NCBI GenBank assembly: GCA_028280195.1
Contig: JANQMH010000073.1
Location: 1 to 64,000, forward strand
Reading direction: 5' to 3'
DNA length: 64,000 nucleotides
Source: Exilibacterium sp.
Lineage (GTDB): Bacteria; Pseudomonadota; Gammaproteobacteria; Pseudomonadales; Cellvibrionaceae
In this document: one piece after another, positions 1 through 8,684 of the stretch
Position numbering within the stretch: the first letter of the stretch is position 1
How the letters are laid out: every line of letters begins with the position of its first letter
Position numbers and translations under genes: made by a program
Notes under the pieces: model-generated
What the model was told of the DNA's origin: nothing
The model's input: the letters and a program-made list of their open reading frames with translations, nothing else
The model's database searches: none

Positions 1-661
1 CCGGTGCCAGGGTAACACCGACCATAAAGCCGCCGATAACCAGCGACATGGCGGCGCCGATCCCGCCGATTGCGGCGCCGGCGGGGGGCGGCGTCGCCCA
101 CCACGCGCCGCCCGCCTGCCGTGAGGCGGTCAGCCAGACACCCGCTACCATGACGGCGACCAGCAGCGGCACAGTAATGCGACTCAAACGCTCGATGGCG
201 CGAAAGCCGAAAATCGTCGTGGCAATCATCAGACCGGCGCCGATTGCCGCCAGCACCCGTTCGCCGGCGAACCAGCCGAGTGCCGCCGCCAGCGTTTTAG
301 CCACCGCCTGCCCGAACAGCATCGCGGTAATGCCGAACCAGCCAAACAGCGAGCAGGTCAGCAGAATATTAACCGCGACGGCGCCTTTCGCACCGAAAGT
401 GTGGGCGATAATACTGTAAGTCGACTGCCGGGTTTCCGCGCCGACACGAATGGTCAAATAACCGAATACCAGCAGCACCAGCCCGCTGCCCGCCAGCGCC
501 AGCGCCGCGCGCGCAGCGCCCAGACTACTGACGACTTCGGCGCCGACCAGAAAGGCCGGCAGGGTGATCCAGACTCCCACCAAAACAGTGGCGATAGACA
601 GCGCCCCCACCGCTTCGGCGGCCGGCACCGGCGCACGGGCATGGTTGTCGATCAAGGCCAC
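1..661 (-). CDS. NCS1-family permease (cytosine/hydantoin type), 3' end cut by window
   Basis: Reading the minus strand from a GTG at 661-659 gives about 220 codons without a stop, running off the window. The protein is hydrophobic and carries NCS1 features: near the N-terminus DNHARAPVPAAEAVGAL, then GVWITLPAFLVGAE, then STYSIIAHTFGAKGA and a helix containing LFGWFGITAMLFGQ. NCS1 proteins are inner-membrane symporters for nucleobases, hydantoins, allantoin or thiamine precursors. The GTG lies 2 bp after the stop of the DUF917 gene, so the two are probably translationally coupled. A hydantoin-like substrate fits the neighbouring hydantoinase/oxoprolinase, but cytosine permease is the usual automatic label for this branch. 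No other start has a better ribosome site. Confidence 0.8.
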   Translation of the reverse strand, partial: MALIDNHARAPVPAAEAVGALSIATVLVGVWITLPAFLVGAEVVSSLGAARAALALAGSGLVLLVFGYLTIRVGAETRQSTYSIIAHTFGAKGAVAVNILLTCSLFGWFGITAMLFGQAVAKTLAAALGWFAGERVLAAIGAGLMIATTIFGFRAIERLSRITVPLLVAVMVAGVWLTASRQAGGAWWATPPPAGAAIGGIGAAMSLVIGGFMVGVTLAP

Positions 662-663
662 GG

Positions 664-1830
664 CTAGCGTGAACCCGAACCCGGCGCCAGTTGCTGCAGC
701 GGCTGATACACTTCGTCAAAACCGAATGCCTGCGGGCCCACTACCTGCAGTGCGGCCGCATTGCGAAACTGTGCATGGCAGGCAATACCGAGTACCGCGA
801 GACGCTGGCCGTAGCGCACATCGGGTGTCGGTATGGGCTGCAGTGTTTCACGGTCCAGCAGACAGATCAGATCCGGTGTCATCGCCCGGCTTACGCCGTC
901 GATGCTAAACAGCAGATACTCGTTTTGAAACTGCGCCCGTGCCGTGGCACCGCTGCCTTTGAGATCCTCGAGCTGACACCAGCCTTTGGCAAAACCCTTT
1001 TCGGTCGAGCGCCAGAGATCGGTGACCTTGCCGTCGAACAGGTGAATTGCGGCCTGCGACTGCATGGCGTTATTTAACAGATGAACCAGCCGGCGCACCG
1101 GATCACCATCGCTGCGCGCCGCGGCAATCGCGCGGCCGACAACGCGCGACAGCGTCAGGGTATGCGCCAGCACCGCCCGCTTCGCCTGGGCGCCCGTCAT
1201 CAGATAACAGACAATGTAAGCCTGCATGCCCATTTCGATGGTAGCACTGCGCGCAAAGGCCTCGGCCATTTTCTCCGGCGCGCCGGCGCCCAGTTCGCAG
1301 GTAACGACATTGAGATGATCATCGGCCAGCACAAACGGCGTGGCGGAGACGCCGTTGAGGTGATAGCTGGTCATCTGCAATTCGGGAAATGCACGCCCCA
1401 TGCCGTCGCCGTCGATAACCGGCAAGCCGGTCTCGGCGGCCGCCAGCAGCGGCACAATGGCATTGCCGCCGCCCATCTCAGCGGCGATCAGCGCGTCAAT
1501 ACGGCGGCCAAAGCGGCTTTCGTAAGCCCTTAAGGCGTAGACCATCGCCGCGCTGCTCTGCATCTTCTCGGCTTCCACCGTCGGCGCACCGAAGCCGGCC
1601 AGGCAGGCAATGCAGGCGTCGTCGGCGAGATCTTCGGGCGCGATAACCTCAACACTCTGCCCGCTCTGCAGGCAGTGGCGAACCGCCAGCTGGCTGAGAT
1701 AGGGATCGCCGCCGCCACCGGCGCCCAGCAGTGTCGCGCCCAGCGCAATCTCCGCGACATCCTGCGCCGACAGGGACCAGGCATTTGCGGCAACGCCGTC
1801 ACCGGTTTTCGTTATCGTTGACAATATCAT
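664..1830 (-). CDS. DUF917 / S-methyl-thiohydantoin desulfurase family protein
   Basis: The 388-residue protein has the DUF917 signatures: GAGGGGDPY at residues 36-44, AEMGGGNA at 117-124 and a DGDGMGRAFPELQ segment near 140-152. The family (two domains, named after S-methyl thiohydantoin desulfurase in protein-family databases) is normally found beside hydantoinase/oxoprolinase genes and NCS1 permeases, as here. It is expected to be cytoplasmic and to act on a hydantoin or thiohydantoin ring compound; the exact reaction is inferred. The first ATG abuts a GGGGGA run, so the true start may be the TTG two codons in. It sits 29 bp after the TBDR gene and 2 bp before the permease, in one minus-strand operon. 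Confidence 0.8.
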   Translation of the reverse strand: MILSTITKTGDGVAANAWSLSAQDVAEIALGATLLGAGGGGDPYLSQLAVRHCLQSGQSVEVIAPEDLADDACIACLAGFGAPTVEAEKMQSSAAMVYALRAYESRFGRRIDALIAAEMGGGNAIVPLLAAAETGLPVIDGDGMGRAFPELQMTSYHLNGVSATPFVLADDHLNVVTCELGAGAPEKMAEAFARSATIEMGMQAYIVCYLMTGAQAKRAVLAHTLTLSRVVGRAIAAARSDGDPVRRLVHLLNNAMQSQAAIHLFDGKVTDLWRSTEKGFAKGWCQLEDLKGSGATARAQFQNEYLLFSIDGVSRAMTPDLICLLDRETLQPIPTPDVRYGQRLAVLGIACHAQFRNAAALQVVGPQAFGFDEVYQPLQQLAPGSGSR

Positions 1831-1859
1831 TCCCCCGTCGTGGATTGCGGATGTTGCGG

Positions 1860-4040
1860 TTAAAAGCGGTAACTCACCTCGACACCGGCGGCGCGCGGAT
1901 CGCTGTAGTCGCGCAGGAAAAAAGCGCCGAAAGAAGCCGGGTCGATGGGAAACTGCTGGTCGGCGACATTGTTGACAAAACCCTGCACCGACCAGCGCTC
2001 GGCCTGCAGGCCAATGCGCACATTGATCAGATCGACAGCATCGATTTCATAGCGGATGCCGGGTTCGGTCTTAATGTGTTCGCCCTGGTGACGCCAGTCG
2101 AGGCGCGCCGTCCATTCCATGTCCGCAGCGATGGGCCGGCGATATTGAAGCCCCAGGTTCGCGGTCCACTGCGGCACGGCATCCAGCTCGCCGCCGCCGT
2201 CAATTTCGGTATCCAGATAACCGATGCCGCCGTTCAAGGTCCAGCGGCTGCTTGCCTCCCAGTTAAACTCCGCCTCGACACCCTGTATGTCGGAACTGGG
2301 AACATTGGTAGTGATCCGAAACGGCGGCTCGTCGATGGCGTTGGTCAACTGTTGATTGGAGTAGTCGATAAAAAACAAGGCCGCACTGAGCGACAACCGC
2401 CTATCTGCCAGCTGGCTCTTAAAACCGAGTTCGACATTTTCGGTTTCCTCGGCGGCGGTCAAGGCGCCGGTATTGTAGAAGCCGAAGCGGAAACCCTCGG
2501 CGTAGGTGATATAGGTCATCAGGCTGCCGCTCCAGTCGTAGGACAGCGAGACCTTGGGTTGAAACTTGGAGTCCTGCGCCTGCAGCACCGGCAGCGTCGC
2601 CAGCCCCGTGTCGGGGTCGATCTGATTGATGGTGGCGCCGGTGGCCTCGTCAAACTGCCGGGAAGAGTATTCATCCTCGTCGTAGCGCGCCGCCAGTGTC
2701 AATTCCAGGCGATCGCTGATATCCCAGTTGAGCTGGCCGTAAACGCCCCAGATCTCGTCTTCCTTATCGTCGAAACGCCCGAACACTTCGGTAAACGTGC
2801 TGTCAGCCGCCGGGCCGAATTCGATACCGACGGCAAAACCCTGCTCCACCTCGCGCTCAATATACTCGTAACCGAACATCCAGCGCAGCGGGCCGCTGCC
2901 GGTGGAGACCAGGCGGATATCCTGGGTAAACACCTGGAAGTCGTCCACCAGCCGCTGAAAGTTATCGACCGGTTCGCCGGGGCCGGCGTTTTCACCGAGA
3001 ATGACCTCGCTGATACCGCCGGCCAAGGGCGCCTCCCCCAGCGCCGGCGGCCGCTCCCAGGACGCGGTGCCGAACAGATCCTGTTGCAGATCCAGATAGC
3101 CGGTCACCGAGGTCAGCGTTGCGAAGGGCAATTCCCAGTCAATCTTCACCGAGTAGTCGCTGAACTCGCGGTCCTCTTCGCCGAGTATGCCGCGGCGCGG
3201 ATCCAGTGAGCTGTCAAAGCGGTTGAGCTGATCGATGCTGTCGAAGCGGGAAGCGCCCGGCGCACCGCCGTCAATATGGGTAAAGGCCGCACGCAGATCG
3301 ACACTGAGTGTATCCACCGGCGCCCACAGCAGTCGCCCTTTGATATGGCGGTGTTGTTCGAAGTTCAGATCGTCACCGCCGCGGGTATCGACCAGGCCGT
3401 CGGCATCCCGGTAATAGCCGGACAGCCGAAACAGCAGTGTCTCATCGACAATCGGACCGGACACCACGCCTTTGACGGTAGCATCATTGCCCTGGGCATA
3501 GGCAGCGCGCACCTCGCCTGCAAATTCGTCGCTGGGCTTTTTGCTGACGACATTGACCGCCCCGGCGATGGCACCGGCACCGTATAAAGCCCCCTGCGGG
3601 CCTTTCAGTACCTCGATGCGTTCTATATCGAACAGCGCGCCCTGGTTAATCGAGTCCAGGGTCGCCGCCTTTACCCCGTCGACAATATAAGTGATCGGTG
3701 GAAATCCCTGCTGCCCGGTGGTGATGCCGCGAATGGTAATGAAGGTGACACCCGAGCGGAACGACTCGCGAATAAAAAAATTCGGCGTCTGATCGGCAAC
3801 GGCCCTGACGTCGTCAATGCCGAGCGCTTCGATTCGATCGGCATCAAAAGCGGTGACGGCATCGGGCACATCCTGCAGGCTCTCGTCGCGGCCCCGGGCG
3901 GTGACAAAGATTTCCTCAATCAACGCGTCTTCGGCGCCACTGCCCTGGGCCAGGGCCGGCTGCGCGCCCGGCCATACCGCCAGCAGACCCAGTGCGCAGG
4001 CCCAGTAACCTCTGCGCTGATATCGCCTTACAGTAGTCAT
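1860..4040 (-). CDS. TonB-dependent outer-membrane receptor of the hydantoin island
   Basis: The 726-residue protein has a signal peptide ending near ALAQ (about residue 31), a TonB-box-like EEIFVTARG, a plug with the typical RIEVLKGPQGALYGAGAIAG segment, and a beta-barrel ending in the C-terminal aromatic residue (VEVSYRF). There is no STN domain, so it transports but should not signal. A GGGGGAGGT ribosome site precedes the ATG. The gene is inserted between the hydantoinase/oxoprolinase and DUF917 genes, which suggests it imports the substrate or precursor that those enzymes process. The ligand cannot be read from the sequence. A long antisense reading frame exists only because of the high GC content. 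Confidence 0.9.
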   Translation of the reverse strand: MTTVRRYQRRGYWACALGLLAVWPGAQPALAQGSGAEDALIEEIFVTARGRDESLQDVPDAVTAFDADRIEALGIDDVRAVADQTPNFFIRESFRSGVTFITIRGITTGQQGFPPITYIVDGVKAATLDSINQGALFDIERIEVLKGPQGALYGAGAIAGAVNVVSKKPSDEFAGEVRAAYAQGNDATVKGVVSGPIVDETLLFRLSGYYRDADGLVDTRGGDDLNFEQHRHIKGRLLWAPVDTLSVDLRAAFTHIDGGAPGASRFDSIDQLNRFDSSLDPRRGILGEEDREFSDYSVKIDWELPFATLTSVTGYLDLQQDLFGTASWERPPALGEAPLAGGISEVILGENAGPGEPVDNFQRLVDDFQVFTQDIRLVSTGSGPLRWMFGYEYIEREVEQGFAVGIEFGPAADSTFTEVFGRFDDKEDEIWGVYGQLNWDISDRLELTLAARYDEDEYSSRQFDEATGATINQIDPDTGLATLPVLQAQDSKFQPKVSLSYDWSGSLMTYITYAEGFRFGFYNTGALTAAEETENVELGFKSQLADRRLSLSAALFFIDYSNQQLTNAIDEPPFRITTNVPSSDIQGVEAEFNWEASSRWTLNGGIGYLDTEIDGGGELDAVPQWTANLGLQYRRPIAADMEWTARLDWRHQGEHIKTEPGIRYEIDAVDLINVRIGLQAERWSVQGFVNNVADQQFPIDPASFGAFFLRDYSDPRAAGVEVSYRF

Positions 4041-4065
4041 ACCTCCCCCTTTTTTTCACTGATAA

Positions 4066-5646
4066 TTATCGTTGTATGTTGCTGTTAACGACCGGCTCCG
4101 CGTTATCGAGCGCCAGGTCGCCGGCCGCTTTAACCCGCACGCGCACCGCACCGCCCGGCACATAGGCGAGCGGCAGTTCTTCGATATCGACGATTTCCAC
4201 CGAGTCCGGCTCGGCACCGGCGGCAACTGCCCTGTCGCGCGCCGTCTGCCTGGCCGCGGCGAGCACGGCGTCGCGACCCTCAGTATCATAGGCATAGACG
4301 CGATCAATCTCTCCGCCAACCTGGGCGATGGCCGCGCCGATGGCATTGGCTACCGCGGCGTGTTCGGGGGTGATCACCTGCGCCACACCGGGGATGGGAT
4401 CGCGCACCAGAACAGATCCTCCGCCTACCAGAATCAGCGGCAGCGGTGTCGCGCTGGTGCGAATTTTGTCGACCCCCTCGGCAATTTGCGCGTGAATTTC
4501 CGCCACCGCATCGCTAACAAACTTCGCCGGCAGGTCGGCGACGCGCCGGCAGTCGCCCAGCTCGACGTAGCCGGCGGCGCAGGCAATATCGCTGGCGGTC
4601 AGTGTCTCGCCGCCAAACACCTGCGCGTCCTGCGTCAGGCGATAACCCACGGAGTCGGGCCCGACCGTTACCAGGCGGCCATTGCGCACGCGGCTGCCGC
4701 CGCCGAGCCCCAGAGCCAGCACATCGGGCATGCGAAAATTGGTGCGCACACCGCCGATATCGGCGGTCATCGCCGATTCGCGCGGAAAGCCGTTGACCAG
4801 CATACCGATATCGGTAGTGGTGCCGCCGATATCGGCGACGATGGCCTGATCGATACCGGACAGATAGGCCGCGCCGCGCATGCTGTTGGTGGGGCCGGAA
4901 GCAAAGGTCAGCACCGGGTAGCGCTCGACATCGTCTGCGCCCAGCAAAGTGCCGTCGTTCTGGCTGATATAAAACGGGCTGTCAATATCCAGGCGCCGCA
5001 GCGCGTCGCGGAAGGAACGCACGATACGCTGGGACAAAGCGGCCAGGCTGGCATTCATCACCGCGGCATTTTCGCGCGCAAGCAGCCCGATTGAACCGAT
5101 CTGGGACGACAGCGATATGGCGGCGCCGGGTATTTCGCTGCGCATGATCGCCTGCGCCCGCTGCTCCATCTCAGCGTTCAGGGGCGAGAATACACAGCTG
5201 ATTGCCACCGAGCTGACACCGGCGCGGCACAGCGCGCGCGCCGCAGTGCGCAGTGCGCCTTCATCCAAGTGCGAGTCGACGCGACCGTCATAGCGGTAGC
5301 CGCCGCCCACCAGATAACAGTGGTCGCCAATCGTCTCACGGGCATCCGCGGGCCAGTCCAGCAGTGGCGGAACCGCGGTGGTAGAGGGCAGCGCAATACG
5401 AATCACCCCCACTGGCTGCATACCCCTGCGCTCGACAAACGCGTTGGTAAACTGCGTGGTGCCGATCATGGTGCAGCGAATGCACTGCGGCGCTACACCC
5501 GACTGCGCCAGCACCGCGCCGATGGCCGCTACGATACCGTCGCTGATATTTTCACTGGTGGGTTGCTTGCACAGGGCGACCACGCGCCGGCCATTCATCA
5601 ATACGGCGTCGGTATTGGTGCCGCCGACGTCGACTCCGATACGCAT
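4066..5646 (-). CDS. Hydantoinase/oxoprolinase (HyuA-type) family protein
   Basis: The N-terminus MRIGVDVGGTNTDAVLMNG is the first phosphate-binding loop of the HyuA/5-oxoprolinase fold. GTTQFTNAF follows near residue 85, and a second loop ADIGGTTTDIG with the preceding FASGPTNSMRG lies around residues 250-280. At 526 residues it is shorter than classical HyuA (about 690) and lacks a HyuB partner here, like the HyuA-only forms that pair with DUF917 proteins. Family members use ATP to open hydantoin, oxoproline or acetone-type substrates in the cytoplasm. A GGGGAAAG ribosome site precedes the ATG. It is the first gene of the operon running into the TBDR, DUF917 and NCS1 genes. The substrate is not determined. 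Confidence 0.85.
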   Translation of the reverse strand: MRIGVDVGGTNTDAVLMNGRRVVALCKQPTSENISDGIVAAIGAVLAQSGVAPQCIRCTMIGTTQFTNAFVERRGMQPVGVIRIALPSTTAVPPLLDWPADARETIGDHCYLVGGGYRYDGRVDSHLDEGALRTAARALCRAGVSSVAISCVFSPLNAEMEQRAQAIMRSEIPGAAISLSSQIGSIGLLARENAAVMNASLAALSQRIVRSFRDALRRLDIDSPFYISQNDGTLLGADDVERYPVLTFASGPTNSMRGAAYLSGIDQAIVADIGGTTTDIGMLVNGFPRESAMTADIGGVRTNFRMPDVLALGLGGGSRVRNGRLVTVGPDSVGYRLTQDAQVFGGETLTASDIACAAGYVELGDCRRVADLPAKFVSDAVAEIHAQIAEGVDKIRTSATPLPLILVGGGSVLVRDPIPGVAQVITPEHAAVANAIGAAIAQVGGEIDRVYAYDTEGRDAVLAAARQTARDRAVAAGAEPDSVEIVDIEELPLAYVPGGAVRVRVKAAGDLALDNAEPVVNSNIQR

Positions 5647-5720
5647 AGAGACTTTCCCCGCTTGCTCGAATAGATAAAAAATTATTTACCGGCGCCACCC
5701 GCACTGCAACGACTGCGGCT

Positions 5721-5796
5721 GATAGGTCGGCTGTCAATTTTGCTAGGTAGGTCAGTCGGGGAAGACTCGCTGGGGACCTATCAATTCTGCTAGGTC
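5721..5796. promoter_or_regulatory. Pair of direct repeats in the hydantoin-operon promoter region
   Basis: Two near-identical 17-bp words, TGTCAATTTTGCTAGGT (5732-5748) and TATCAATTCTGCTAGGT (5779-5795), lie 47 bp apart between the regulator gene and the hydantoinase gene. GATAGGTC (5721-5728) and GACCTATC (5775-5782) also form an inverted pair. Direct repeats upstream of the operon and beside a MalT-like gene are consistent with binding sites for that activator. Binding itself is inferred. Confidence 0.45.
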
Positions 5797-5827
5797 GTAT
5801 TAGAGAATAGCCATAAAAAACAAAGAG

Positions 5828-8524
5828 TTAGCCTAATATTCCGAGACGCTGCGCGCGCGCCACCGCTTCCAGGCGGCTATTGGCATCGGTCTTGGCGTAA
5901 ATATTGCGCAGGTGAAACCGCACCGTATGCTCGGTGACGCCGAGGCGGCGGGCAATCACCTTGTCCTGCAGGCCCTTGCGCAGCTCGCGCAGCACATCCA
6001 TCTCCCGCGGGCTGAGCGCCGGTTCGCGGGCGGCGCTGACCTCGATTCCCTGCAGGCGCGCCAGCGCCGACTGCGCCGCAGCGCGCTGCGGGTGATATTC
6101 GTCGTCAAGCAGATGCTCGAGTATGGGTACAGCGGTAACCTGATCGCGCCACAGTGCGCGCGTGTAGGTGGACGCCTGCACCTGTTCGAGGGCTGCGCTC
6201 AATAGTTCCACCGCGCGCGCTTTGCAATCTGATCGCCATGCATCGCCGGCACCGAGCACGCGCATATTCAGCAAGGGGCGAAACAGATCCCGGTGCTGAA
6301 ACAGCAGCGTGTATTTGTCCACCAGGGCCTGTGCCTGTCGATGCCGGCCCAGAGCCGAAAACAATCGCAGCGCCGCCAGCACATACGCCTCCGCCTCGCG
6401 CCAGCGCCAGTTCTGAGTGCTGCCGGGATCGCGGACCGAGCCGTCGGCCAACAGGCGCCCGGCCTCGTCGATCTGCCCAGCCAGACAAAGGACGCTGATT
6501 CTGGTGGCGCCGACCAGGTTCGACAAATGGTCCAGCCGCTGCTCTTCAATATAGGCGCGCGCGTCGTCGAGAAAACACAGCGCATCGCTCGGGCCCTTTT
6601 GAAAAAACAAATACTCCGCCTGAGTGCGGTAGGCGGCGGCGTAGATATCGAACCAGGCCTCGGCGCGATAGAGCCGGGATGAGATAGACGGCAGGCGCCG
6701 GCGCACGCCTTCAAAGCTGTTGCGCTCCAGCGCCAGTTCGGCGGCAAAGGTGTCGATACCCAGGCGTAGACCGGCATCGCGGGGAAAACCGGCGCGGGCA
6801 GTCTGGCGGGTGCTCAGGTAGTGCTTGTCCGCCGCCTCGCCATTGCCGCGCACAAACTCGATCGAACCCATATGCAGATGCAAAAAGGCGCTGTTTTCAT
6901 GCGGGTTCAACTGCCGGTGGTGCAGCATCGATTCCCGTGCTGAGCGCATGGCATCATCGAACTTGGCAATCTGGTGATTGGCAACGCAGAGCAGGGTTTT
7001 GCGATAGCCCTGCATAGCGCGGTCGGACTCCGCATCCGCCAGGCGAATCTGCGACAACTGCGCGATCAGCTCCGGGCCGAGCGGTGCGCAGCCGTATACC
7101 GACAGGGTCGCCGCCACAATGATGGAATCCGTTTGCAGCGCTTCACTGTCGCCGCCGGCGCGATCGCGGCAAAAGTTTTCCGTCACCCGGCTGATATGCT
7201 CAAAACACGCCGCGGCTTCGCGGTAGCGGGCCGCTTTGCCGTGCACGATACAGCGAATCAGCGCCAGTCGCGGAAAGGCCTGCACGACACTGTCACTGCA
7301 AAAGCGATCGACCGCCAGCAGTTGCGCGGTGCCGTGTATCATCCAGATCCGCACCGCGCCGGCGCGCTCGATCAGCTCGCCCACCAGCGCGATATTGCCG
7401 GCCACCGCGGCGTGACGCAAGGCCGCCACCAGCCGCCCCTGCACGGCCAGCCAATAAGCGGCGCGCCGGTGCAGAGTCTGATGGCGCTCGGGGTCGGCCG
7501 CGGCCAGTTCCGCACCCAGGCATTCGCGCAGGATCGGATGCATGCGTCGCGTATCGTCGCCGCGCGTGGTCACCATGGCGCCGACTGACTGCAGCGCATT
7601 GTTCAGGCAGGCCGGGGGTGCGTTATCGAACAGCGCCGCCACTGCATCCACCTGAATCCAGTCCAGCACCGCAAGGTCGCGCAGTGTCGCGCGATAATTA
7701 TCCGGCAGGGCCCGCAGCAGATGTTCGCGAATATAGTCCGAGGCAAGCTGGGTACTTTCGGCAATACACTTGCCCATATCATTGCCGACCTTACCCTGAC
7801 CCAGACATTGCCTCAGGACCTGCACCGCCACCGGCCAGCCTTCAGTATGCGTGCGAATGGCTTGCAACAGCGGCGCGCCTGCAGCGGCATCGAAGTAGTC
7901 TTTTAGCTCGGCGTCGGTAAACTGCAGGTCAGCGGCAGCGAAATCGGACACCAGGCCGCGCAGCCTGAGGTCGGACAGCGGCATGGGGGGAGTACTGCGG
8001 CTGGCGATAAGCAGATGCAGATTGGGCGGCCGCTGGCGGATAAGTTGATCGATTAACGCTGTCGTTTCGCGGTCATCGAGGGTTTCAAAATCATCGAGTA
8101 CCACGACTGTGGAGTGCCCATGGGCTTCAATGACATTAACCAGCACAGCGATGGCCTGGGCGGCGCGACGGCCGTCGTCCAGGTAGTCACGCTGCCAGAA
8201 CGCCGGCGGCAGCATCACACCCGCTGCCTCCAGTGCATAGCCCAGATAGGCTACAAACGCGTCCTGGATATCGTCGCGCCCCAGTGTCAACCAGGCCACG
8301 GTCGCCGCCGCATCGGCCGCCAGGCGTTCGCACCACGCCGCCAGCAGTGTGGACTTGCCGTAACCGGCCGGCGCCACCAACAGTGTCAATGCACGGCGGC
8401 TGGCCTTGTCCAGTCGCTCCAGCAGCGCGGCGCGCGGCGCTACTGACACCTGGTGGCGCGGCGCCTGTACCTTGGCCCGAACCAGCCAGGCCGGCCGGGT
8501 GCCTGCGGGGGTTGTGTCAGACAT
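5828..8524 (-). CDS. MalT-like LuxR-family ATP-dependent transcriptional activator
   Basis: The 898-residue protein has the MalT layout: an N-terminal NTPase with Walker A APAGYGKSTL at residues 51-60 and the acidic segment STVVVLDDFETLDD, a long helical-repeat sensor region, and a C-terminal LuxR helix-turn-helix (LSPREMDVLRELRKG to VTEHTVRFHLRNIY, about residues 835-890). MalT-type activators bind ATP and a small inducer and recognise direct repeats. It lies directly upstream of the hydantoin operon on the same strand, so it is the likely regulator of that island and the repeats at 5732 and 5779 are candidate sites. The ATG has no clear Shine-Dalgarno sequence; three TATACCAC repeats precede it and may autoregulate it. 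Confidence 0.9.
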   Translation of the reverse strand: MSDTTPAGTRPAWLVRAKVQAPRHQVSVAPRAALLERLDKASRRALTLLVAPAGYGKSTLLAAWCERLAADAAATVAWLTLGRDDIQDAFVAYLGYALEAAGVMLPPAFWQRDYLDDGRRAAQAIAVLVNVIEAHGHSTVVVLDDFETLDDRETTALIDQLIRQRPPNLHLLIASRSTPPMPLSDLRLRGLVSDFAAADLQFTDAELKDYFDAAAGAPLLQAIRTHTEGWPVAVQVLRQCLGQGKVGNDMGKCIAESTQLASDYIREHLLRALPDNYRATLRDLAVLDWIQVDAVAALFDNAPPACLNNALQSVGAMVTTRGDDTRRMHPILRECLGAELAAADPERHQTLHRRAAYWLAVQGRLVAALRHAAVAGNIALVGELIERAGAVRIWMIHGTAQLLAVDRFCSDSVVQAFPRLALIRCIVHGKAARYREAAACFEHISRVTENFCRDRAGGDSEALQTDSIIVAATLSVYGCAPLGPELIAQLSQIRLADAESDRAMQGYRKTLLCVANHQIAKFDDAMRSARESMLHHRQLNPHENSAFLHLHMGSIEFVRGNGEAADKHYLSTRQTARAGFPRDAGLRLGIDTFAAELALERNSFEGVRRRLPSISSRLYRAEAWFDIYAAAYRTQAEYLFFQKGPSDALCFLDDARAYIEEQRLDHLSNLVGATRISVLCLAGQIDEAGRLLADGSVRDPGSTQNWRWREAEAYVLAALRLFSALGRHRQAQALVDKYTLLFQHRDLFRPLLNMRVLGAGDAWRSDCKARAVELLSAALEQVQASTYTRALWRDQVTAVPILEHLLDDEYHPQRAAAQSALARLQGIEVSAAREPALSPREMDVLRELRKGLQDKVIARRLGVTEHTVRFHLRNIYAKTDANSRLEAVARAQRLGILG

Positions 8525-8531
8525 GCAAGCC

Positions 8532-8567
8532 TATACCACTAGCTATATACCACTCACTTATACCACC
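8532..8567. promoter_or_regulatory. Three TATACCAC direct repeats upstream of the MalT-like gene
   Basis: TATACCAC occurs at 8532, 8546 and 8559, i.e. with 14- and 13-bp periodicity, starting 8 bp upstream of the regulator start codon. The position suggests an operator or 5'-UTR control site. The words differ from the repeats at 5732 and 5779, so a different protein may bind. Confidence 0.35.
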
Positions 8568-8684
8568 AGGGGGAATAACCCTACTCCCGGGCATAATAGG
8601 CCGGTTGCACGCCATAACTCAAGCCCGGCGGATTTTCCAGCGCCCCGTTCTAGCGCCGCCGCGCCGGCGGTTGTACGCAACGGG

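Noticed and set aside
1731..3209. 492-codon plus-strand open frame opposite the TBDR gene
   Set aside because: It is antisense to a clear receptor, lacks any family pattern, and long antisense frames are common in this GC-rich part.
4072..5094. 340-codon plus-strand frame opposite the hydantoinase gene
   Set aside because: Shadow of the conserved minus-strand protein; composition (Arg, His, Gly-rich) is typical of antisense frames.
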